This document shows positions 11,687 to 17,486 of a stretch of DNA of 17,486 nucleotides, in pieces. The translations under genes were made by a program, and so were the position numbers. The DNA comes from Yoonia sp. (GTDB lineage Bacteria > Pseudomonadota > Alphaproteobacteria > Rhodobacterales > Rhodobacteraceae), in the NCBI GenBank assembly GCA_028822885.1, contig JAPKCP010000024.1, forward strand, positions 1 to 17,486. The letters run 5' to 3'. Under the pieces are notes generated by a model that was given only the letters and a program-made list of their open reading frames with translations, had not been told where the DNA came from and ran no database searches. Each line of letters begins with the position of its first letter. Position 1 is the first letter of the stretch.

Positions 11687-13870
11687 ATGGCCGATATTAT
11701 TTACACCCAAGTCGATGAAGCACCGCAACTTGCGTCGGCCTCCCTTTTGCCAATCATCCAGAAGTTCCTTGGTGAGGCGGGGTTGAGCGTTGAAACCCGC
11801 GACATCTCACTTGCTGGACGGATCATCGCATCCTTTGCAGCCGATCTGCCCGCTGATCAGGCCCAGTCTGACGCGCTTGCTGAATTGGGTGAGTTGGTGA
11901 AAACGCCAGCTGCGAATGTGATCAAGTTGCCCAATATTTCAGCTTCTGTGCCGCAATTGGTGGCTGCTGTGAAAGAACTGCAAAGCCAAGGTTTCGCGTT
12001 GCCAGATTATCCTGAGGATCCGCAGACTGACGCTGAAAAGGCTGTCCGTGCGAAGTATGACGCCGTTAAAGGGTCTGCTGTGAACCCGGTTCTGCGCGAA
12101 GGAAATTCGGATCGTCGCGCGCCTGCTGCTGTGAAAGCATTTGCGAAGGCAAACCCGCACCGTATGGGCAAATGGGAAAGCACCAGCAAAACACGCGTCG
12201 CCACGATGGATGCCGATGATTTCTTTTCGAACGAGCAATCGGTGACGCTGGCTGACGCTGCAACTTTGCGAATTGAATTGGATACCGGCACTGGTGTGAC
12301 TGTTCTGAAAGACGGACTTGCGATGCCTGCTGGGACCATCGTTGATGCGACATTCATGTCCGCCAAGGCGCTCAAGGCGTTCTTTGATAAGACAATCGCT
12401 GATGTCGCCGGTGAAGGCACTTTGTATTCGCTGCACATGAAAGCCACGATGATGAAGGTCTCTGACCCGATCATTTTCGGCCATTGCGTGCGCCAATATC
12501 TTGCCCCTGTGTTCGCAAAACATGGTGCGGCGTTCGATGCGGCAGGGGTTAGCCCGAATGCAGGGCTTGGCGATATGCTGGCCAAGATTGCTGAGATGGA
12601 TGATGGCGCTGCGATCACTGCTGAGATTGAGACGACATTGGCCGGACAACCACCGCTTTATATGGTGAATTCCGACAAAGGTATCACGAACCTGCATGTC
12701 CCGTCCGACGTGATTATCGACGCATCTATGCCGTCTGTCATCCGTGCGGGTGGCAAAGGTTGGGGTCCAAAAGGGGAAGAGGCGGACACGACTTGCGTGA
12801 TCCCTGATAGTTCCTACGCTGGCGTTTATGCCGAAACGATTGACTACTTCAAAGAGACTGGCGCACTTGATCCGGCCACGGCTGGCACGGTCCAGAACGT
12901 TGGCTTGATGGCCCAAAAGGCTGAGGAATACGGATCGCACCCGACGACGTTTGAACTGTCTGAAGGTGGCACCATGCGTGTCATGAACGGCGATACAGTC
13001 GTGATGAGCCATGTAGTTGAGGCTGGTGATATTTGGCGCATGGCGTCTGCCCGCAAAGCCCCGATTGAAAACTGGATTGAACTTGCGATTGAACGTCAGG
13101 CCGCTGAAAACTGCCGTGCGATTTTCTGGCTGGATGCGACCCGTGCGCATGACGCTGAATTGCTCAAGTACGTTTTACCGGCTTTGGAAGCCAAAGGTGT
13201 CGCGGATAAGTTTGAGGTCATGGCCCCAACGCCCGCAACCCGCGCATCGTTTGAGGAAATTCGCGAGGGTAAAACGACCATTGCGATCACTGGTAACGTG
13301 TTGCGCGACTACCTGACTGATCTGTACCCAATTCTTGAGGTAGGCACGTCGGCTAAGATGCTGTCAGTTGTTAAATTGATGCAAGGCGGCGGTCTGTTTG
13401 AGACTGGTGCTGGTGGCTCTGCGCCAAAACACGTGCAGCAGTTGGTGGAAGAAAACCATCTGCGCTGGGACAGCCTTGGTGAGTTCTGCGCACTCGGTGA
13501 AAGCCTGCGTTTTGCGGGCACTGCAAAGTCCCGTTTGATGGGGTTAGCCAGTGATTTGGCGACTGAAAAGCTGTTGTCGATGGGCAAAAGCCCGGGCCGC
13601 AAAGTTGGTCAAGACGACAACCGCAGCTCGCATTTCCATTTTGCACTGTACTGGGCCGAAGCCTTAGCCGCTCAGTCTGAGGATGCAGCCCTTGCTGCGG
13701 CGTTTGCGCCTTTGGCGGCGGCGTTGGCAGAACAGGCTGATGTGATCTTGCAGGAACTGAAGGTCGGTGCTGGCCAGCCGGTTGATCTGGGCGGATATTT
13801 CCACACGGACCCAGCTAAAACAGCTGCTGTGATGCGGCCATCAGCGACGTTCAACGCACTGATTGGTTAA
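11687..13870 (+). CDS. icd: NADP-dependent isocitrate dehydrogenase, monomeric type
   Basis: This 727-residue protein from the ATG at 11687 matches the monomeric (about 80 kDa) isocitrate dehydrogenase family, EC 1.1.1.42. It converts isocitrate to 2-oxoglutarate and CO2 in the TCA cycle with production of NADPH in the cytoplasm. Diagnostic stretches are the N-terminal MADIIYTQVDEAP, the substrate-binding NPVLREGNSDRRAP (residues 133-146), HRMGKWESTSKTRVATMD, the KVSDPIIFGHCVRQY region, GGKGWGPKGEEADTTCVIPD, and the C-terminal DNRSSHFHFALYWAEALA. Length and motif order look complete. Start choice: GAGA at 11676-11679 is seven bases before ATG 11687; an ATG at 11681 (adding two residues) and a TTG at 11669 are less well placed. 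The gene stands alone, with a strong hairpin after it. Confidence 0.93.
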   Translation: MADIIYTQVDEAPQLASASLLPIIQKFLGEAGLSVETRDISLAGRIIASFAADLPADQAQSDALAELGELVKTPAANVIKLPNISASVPQLVAAVKELQSQGFALPDYPEDPQTDAEKAVRAKYDAVKGSAVNPVLREGNSDRRAPAAVKAFAKANPHRMGKWESTSKTRVATMDADDFFSNEQSVTLADAATLRIELDTGTGVTVLKDGLAMPAGTIVDATFMSAKALKAFFDKTIADVAGEGTLYSLHMKATMMKVSDPIIFGHCVRQYLAPVFAKHGAAFDAAGVSPNAGLGDMLAKIAEMDDGAAITAEIETTLAGQPPLYMVNSDKGITNLHVPSDVIIDASMPSVIRAGGKGWGPKGEEADTTCVIPDSSYAGVYAETIDYFKETGALDPATAGTVQNVGLMAQKAEEYGSHPTTFELSEGGTMRVMNGDTVVMSHVVEAGDIWRMASARKAPIENWIELAIERQAAENCRAIFWLDATRAHDAELLKYVLPALEAKGVADKFEVMAPTPATRASFEEIREGKTTIAITGNVLRDYLTDLYPILEVGTSAKMLSVVKLMQGGGLFETGAGGSAPKHVQQLVEENHLRWDSLGEFCALGESLRFAGTAKSRLMGLASDLATEKLLSMGKSPGRKVGQDDNRSSHFHFALYWAEALAAQSEDAALAAAFAPLAAALAEQADVILQELKVGAGQPVDLGGYFHTDPAKTAAVMRPSATFNALIG

Positions 13871-13887
13871 CTGCTTGACCAAATAAC

Positions 13888-13921
13888 GATGTCCCCGGTG
13901 TGGCAATACGCCGGGGACATC
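13888..13921 (+). terminator. Strong hairpin after icd
   Basis: GATGTCCCCGG (13888-13898) is the exact inverse of CCGGGGACATC (13911-13921). Inner T-G, G-C, T-A and G-T pairs lengthen the stem to 15 bp around a GCAA (GNRA-type) tetraloop at 13903-13906. No T run follows, so it may act as a 3' stabiliser as much as a terminator. The remaining 50 bp before imuA hold its promoter; no GTTC-N7-GTTC or GAAC-N7-GAAC LexA box is visible. Confidence 0.7.
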
Positions 13922-13971
13922 CACGCAAACCAACCGCTAGCAGTCTTTTTGCGTTTATGGTTTGATGCAGT

Positions 13972-14526
13972 ATGTCATCTGATTTCCCCCATCACTTTCC
14001 ATTACGTACGACTCGCGTCCACGAGGTTTACGGCCCCGGCGCGTTCATGTTTGCCTTTGCCTTAGCCGGTCAAAGACAGGGATCCGTTTTGTGGGCTAGG
14101 GAAGGTTGGCAAGCCGATCAGATGAACCCTGCTGGGTTTTCCCCCTTTCTTGATCCGTCCAACCTGTTGATTGCAATGGGTAAGGACCAGCTCGAGGTGT
14201 TAGCGACTGCAGAGGAAGCCTTGCGATCTGGCGCTGTTACATCCGTAATTATTGAGCTGACAAAACCGGTTGGGTTGACCGAAGGGCGGCGTTTGCAGCT
14301 GGCTGCAAAACAGGGTGGATCGACTGGTTTGTGCATCTTACCTGACGGCATGGGCAGTAACGCGGCGGAAACCCGGTGGCATTGCGCACCTCTTTTTGAT
14401 CCTGACGACTCGACTCTTCAGCGGTGGAAACTTATTAAGAACAAATCAGGAACATTAAAGGCATGGGATGTACGCTGGCATGGCGAGACGCGTCGTATCA
14501 TTGTGGTTTCCGAGGCTGGCGAGTGA
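13972..14526 (+). CDS. imuA: ImuA-like protein of the error-prone mutasome
   Basis: This 184-residue protein resembles the core of ImuA (also called SulA-like or ImuA'), which helps ImuB and DnaE2 in damage-induced translesion synthesis. Family-like stretches are RVHEVYGPGAFMFAFALAG, PSNLLIAMGKDQLEVLATAEEALRSGAV and EGRRLQLAAKQGG. It is short compared with ImuA proteins of about 230-280 residues: it lacks an N-terminal extension and has no Walker A motif, so it is unlikely to hydrolyse ATP. The gene order imuA-imuB-dnaE2 supports the call, and its 3' end overlaps the imuB start. No clear ribosome binding site was seen before the ATG. Confidence 0.82.
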   Translation: MSSDFPHHFPLRTTRVHEVYGPGAFMFAFALAGQRQGSVLWAREGWQADQMNPAGFSPFLDPSNLLIAMGKDQLEVLATAEEALRSGAVTSVIIELTKPVGLTEGRRLQLAAKQGGSTGLCILPDGMGSNAAETRWHCAPLFDPDDSTLQRWKLIKNKSGTLKAWDVRWHGETRRIIVVSEAGE

Positions 14527-15946
14527 CCGGTTTCTCAGGGTGCGGCCCGTTGATGCTCCATTTGCGCTGACCCACAGGCAAAGTAACACACAAAGGTTAT
14601 ATTGTCTGAACGCAGCGGCAGTGGGGCAGGGACTTAGTCGTGGTATGGGATATTCGGATGCCCGTGCGTTTTGTCCAGAACTGCAAAGCCATCCTGCGGA
14701 CCCCACTGGCGATCAAAAGTTCCAGCATACCTTGGCAAGATGGGCCAAGCGGTATTGCCCATGGGTTGGCTGCGAAGGAGATGATGGGTTGGTGCTGGAC
14801 GTCACTGGGTCGACCCATTTGTTTGGCGGTGAACAGGCCCTTTTGCACGATATAGACATGCGGTTGACCCGTGCAGGGCTGCATGTGCGCAGTGGGATGG
14901 CGGATACGCGCGGGGCTGCTTGGGCGCTTGCGCGGTATGGGTCTGGCATCGCGGGGCTGGGGCAATCACTGGACACGATTGGGCCATTACCAGTGGCCGC
15001 GTTGCGTCTGACTGAAAAGGCAAGCGTGGCGCTGCAACGCCTTGGGGTGCGCACGATTGCAGACCTACAGGTTTTACCGCGTGCCACTGTCACCCGCAGG
15101 TTTGGGCCAGAGGTGCTGTTGCGTCTTGATCAAGCGTTGGGGGAGCAGGCGGAAGATATCTCACCTTTGCCGGAACCACCGCGTTATCAAGTGCAGCTTA
15201 GTTTGCCAGACCCGATTGGCCTTGCGTCGGATGTTCTGGCCGGAACCGCACGCTTGCTGGATCAGTTGTGCGATCGCCTGAAACAGCAGGATATGGGCGT
15301 ACGGGTGTTGGCGTTGATATTGCGTCGTGTGGACAAGGCTAGTCAAACGGTAGAACTGCGGCTGGCTAGTGCAATGCGTGATCCACAGCGTATCCTGCCC
15401 CTGTTTGAGCGTGGGATCGGTGAGATTGATGCGGGTTTTGGTATTGACCAACTCCGGCTTGTGGCCACGCTGGTTGAGCCACTGGCCGTGCAACAATTGT
15501 CTCATACCAAGGGTGGGACGAACGATCATCTTGATGATCTGGTCACTCGCATAGGGAACCGGATTGGCTTGGAAAACGTGCAGCGGTTTTTGCCCGCTGA
15601 TAGCCATATCCCAGAGCGGAGTTATATCATTGCACCCGCCGCATATTCTGACCCTGTGGCTTCTTGGGTTGTTTTGCGCGAACGCCCCTTGCGGCTTTTT
15701 CCACCAGAACCAATCACGGGGGCCGGGTCTGCGCCGCCATCCTATTTACGCTGGCGGCGCATGGCGCTGACGACACAGCGCGCCACGGGACCAGAACGGA
15801 TTGCGCCGGAATGGTGGTTGTCAGACGAAAACTGGCGCTCTGGTATCCGTGATTATTGGAAGGTTGAAACTAAGCAAGGACGGCGGTTGTGGCTGTTTCA
15901 CACACCGCAAAACCCGGGATGGTTTGTGCAGGGGGAATTTGCATGA
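14480..15946 (+). CDS. imuB: ImuB, Y-family polymerase-like mutasome subunit
   Basis: This 488-residue protein is a Y-family DNA polymerase homologue of the ImuB type. It begins with MARRVVSLWFPRLASDRFLR, the usual ImuB opening, where the catalytic aspartate of true Y-family polymerases is missing. The region equivalent to the SxDE motif reads DGLVLDVTGSTHLFGG, without the catalytic glutamate. It is therefore probably a non-catalytic hub linking ImuA, DnaE2 and the sliding clamp. A helix-hairpin-helix-like part (VALQRLGVRTIADLQVLP) and the C-terminal PERIAPEWW and RDYWKVET motifs are typical. The ATG at 14480 lies inside imuA, giving a 47-bp out-of-frame overlap; ATG 14468 would add four residues. 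The stop overlaps the dnaE2 start as ATGA. Confidence 0.88.
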   Translation: MARRVVSLWFPRLASDRFLRVRPVDAPFALTHRQSNTQRLYCLNAAAVGQGLSRGMGYSDARAFCPELQSHPADPTGDQKFQHTLARWAKRYCPWVGCEGDDGLVLDVTGSTHLFGGEQALLHDIDMRLTRAGLHVRSGMADTRGAAWALARYGSGIAGLGQSLDTIGPLPVAALRLTEKASVALQRLGVRTIADLQVLPRATVTRRFGPEVLLRLDQALGEQAEDISPLPEPPRYQVQLSLPDPIGLASDVLAGTARLLDQLCDRLKQQDMGVRVLALILRRVDKASQTVELRLASAMRDPQRILPLFERGIGEIDAGFGIDQLRLVATLVEPLAVQQLSHTKGGTNDHLDDLVTRIGNRIGLENVQRFLPADSHIPERSYIIAPAAYSDPVASWVVLRERPLRLFPPEPITGAGSAPPSYLRWRRMALTTQRATGPERIAPEWWLSDENWRSGIRDYWKVETKQGRRLWLFHTPQNPGWFVQGEFA

Positions 15947-17486
15947 CCGCCCTTTTACGCTCCAATGATCCTAATTATGCGGAACTATGTGTCACCACAA
16001 ATTTCACATTCCTGACAGGGGCATCGCACCCAGAGGAATTGGTGACACGGGCTGCCGAATTGGGTCTCAAGGCCATTGCTATAACAGATCGTAATTCGCT
16101 GGCAGGCGTTGTGCGTGCCTATGCGGCGCTGAAAGAGCTGAAGCGCGAGGCAACAGAGGCCATCAAAATCCGATCAGAGCGGCAAATGGATAGCACAACC
16201 CGCCAAGATATGGGGCTGCACCATCCGATTGAGCGGCCAACGCCGTTGGCGCTGCCAAAACTGATTGTCGGCTGCCGTTTGGTTCTGACCGATAGCCCCG
16301 TTGACTGGATCGCCTTGCCCAGTAATCGCGCAGGATATGCCGGGCTGACGAAGCTGTTGACTGTTGGCAAACGGCGGGCAGAAAAAGGGGCGTGTCATCT
16401 GACGCAGGCTGACCTGCACGAGCGCTGCAAAGACATCATTCTGATTGCTTTACCAAAAGGCAACTTACGGGCTGCAACCCGCGATATTCAGACAATGCAA
16501 CGCTGCTTTCCGGGCTCTGTTTTTGTAGGCGCTGCCCCGCGCTATGACGGCAGTGATCAGGCCTATTTTGATGCCTGCGCCTATCTTGCCCAAATCACAG
16601 CCGCGCCGATGGTCGCCGTTGGGAATGTGTTGATGCACCGCGCAAACCGTCGCCAGTTGGCCGATGTGCTGACCTGCATGCGCGATCATATCACCATCGA
16701 CGAGATCGGCACCCGTGCCTTGGCCAATGCGGAACGACGCTTGAAAGGCCACACCGATATGGCGCGCTTGTTTCGAAAACATCCCGCTGCGATCCGCCGT
16801 ACGCTTGAGATCGCGGATCGGTGCAGTTTTTGCCTAAGCGAGCTGTCTTATGAATACCCTGATGAAATTTCTGAGACGGAATCCCCCCTAGAGCGTCTGA
16901 CGAGGTTGGCCCATGAAGGCCTCAAGCGGCGCTATCCGGATGGGCCGACGGACAAAGCGTTGGCACAGATGCGCAAAGAACTGATCTTGGTCGAAAAACT
17001 GGAATTCCCAGCATATTTTCTAACCGTCCACGACATTGTGCAATTTGCCAAGTCACAAGGGATTTTGTGCCAAGGACGTGGGTCTGCTGCCAATTCTATC
17101 CTGTGTTATCTGCTGGGTATCACCGATGTCAGCCCTGAGACGATCACTATGGTTGTTGAACGTTTTGTATCTGAATATCGCGGTGAGCCGCCTGATATTG
17201 ACGTCGATTTTGAACATGAACGCCGCGAAGAGGTGATCCAGCATATCTACGCAAAATATGGCCGTCACCGCGCTGGACTTTGTGCGACGGTGATCCACTT
17301 TCGCTCGCGGGCCGCAATCCGTGAGGTGGGCAAGGTGATGGGCCTTAGTCAGGATGTGACGGCCAGCCTGTCGGGGCAAATTTGGGGCATGTCGGAGGGT
17401 GGTGCCGATCTTGATCGCATTCGCGAAGTTGGGCTTGATCCCACAGACCGCAGGCTGTCCCAAACGATCCGCCTGATTGAAGAGAT
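15943..17486 (+). CDS. dnaE2: DnaE2, error-prone DNA polymerase III alpha subunit (3' partial)
   Basis: The frame is open from the ATG at 15943 to the right edge, giving about 514 residues of a protein usually over 1,000 long. It starts with a PHP-domain stretch (TNFTFLTGASHPEELV at about residues 19-34, then IAITDRNSLAGVVRAY). The C-family polymerase motif CQGRGSAANSILCYLLGIT is at about 376-394. The catalytic aspartates lie in PPDIDVDFEHERREEV: D418, D420 and D422. The missing part should hold the rest of the palm, fingers, clamp-binding and OB domains. It is coupled to imuB by ATGA and has a strong GGGGGA ribosome binding site at 15931-15936. Position in the imuA-imuB-dnaE2 cassette separates it from the replicative DnaE1. 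It carries out translesion synthesis after DNA damage. Confidence 0.92.
   Translation, partial: MTALLRSNDPNYAELCVTTNFTFLTGASHPEELVTRAAELGLKAIAITDRNSLAGVVRAYAALKELKREATEAIKIRSERQMDSTTRQDMGLHHPIERPTPLALPKLIVGCRLVLTDSPVDWIALPSNRAGYAGLTKLLTVGKRRAEKGACHLTQADLHERCKDIILIALPKGNLRAATRDIQTMQRCFPGSVFVGAAPRYDGSDQAYFDACAYLAQITAAPMVAVGNVLMHRANRRQLADVLTCMRDHITIDEIGTRALANAERRLKGHTDMARLFRKHPAAIRRTLEIADRCSFCLSELSYEYPDEISETESPLERLTRLAHEGLKRRYPDGPTDKALAQMRKELILVEKLEFPAYFLTVHDIVQFAKSQGILCQGRGSAANSILCYLLGITDVSPETITMVVERFVSEYRGEPPDIDVDFEHERREEVIQHIYAKYGRHRAGLCATVIHFRSRAAIREVGKVMGLSQDVTASLSGQIWGMSEGGADLDRIREVGLDPTDRRLSQTIRLIEE

Noticed and set aside
11488..11728. Small minus-strand reading frames in the gap before icd
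   Set aside because: They overlap the icd start and have no ribosome binding site or recognisable sequence; the gap is better explained by a terminator and promoter.
11939..13150. 403-residue minus-strand reading frame opposite icd
   Set aside because: Its composition (rich in His, Arg, Cys, no family motif) is that of an antisense shadow; icd on the plus strand is complete and well supported.

Overview
The window looks like chromosome of a marine alphaproteobacterium, most likely a Roseobacter-group member of the Rhodobacteraceae. The reasons are the gene content (dimethylamine monooxygenase, a TmoXWV-type trimethylamine N-oxide importer, an SBP56-type methanethiol oxidase, monomeric isocitrate dehydrogenase, and an imuA-imuB-dnaE2 cassette), the moderate GC content judged by eye, and the ATGA-type gene overlaps. 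No insertion sequence, tRNA, rRNA, CRISPR array or phage gene was seen. All genes read on the + strand except one regulator.

Layout. (1) Positions 1-2417 hold the end of a dimethylamine monooxygenase operon: a zinc-ribbon DmmA-like subunit (cut by the left edge), an FMN/NAD(P)H/[2Fe-2S] reductase subunit, and a DUF3445-type haem subunit. (2) Positions 2414-4175 hold two divergent regulators. An XRE-cupin repressor-type protein on the minus strand shares 4 bp with the end of the haem subunit gene. A GlxA-type AraC regulator with a DJ-1/PfpI-like domain reads on the + strand. (3) Positions 4386-8389 encode a complete ABC importer of the glycine-betaine/TMAO class: binding protein, ATPase and a double-length fused permease. 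There are leader hairpins before the binding protein gene and an intercistronic hairpin after it. (4) Positions 8469-11431 hold an IclR regulator preceded by a regularly spaced operator-like array, then a methanethiol oxidase-like SBP56 protein, and 3 bp later a small polytopic membrane protein of unknown role. (5) Positions 11687-13870 encode NADP-dependent monomeric isocitrate dehydrogenase. (6) Positions 13972-17486 encode the mutasome ImuA, ImuB and DnaE2 (DnaE2 is cut by the right edge).

How the parts may work together. The first four blocks suggest use of methylated nitrogen and sulfur compounds from seawater. TMAO would be imported by Tmo and demethylated outside this window to dimethylamine. 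Dimethylamine would be oxidatively N-demethylated by the Dmm enzyme, and methanethiol would be oxidised by the SBP56 protein. All of these routes release formaldehyde-level C1 units. The trimethylamine monooxygenase (tmm) and TMAO demethylase (tdm) genes are not in the window. The isocitrate dehydrogenase and mutasome blocks look like ordinary neighbours.

The most unusual items are the 10-bp-phased alternating operator array in front of iclR and the methanethiol oxidase/four-histidine membrane protein gene pair. No wholly new multi-gene system is proven by the sequence alone.
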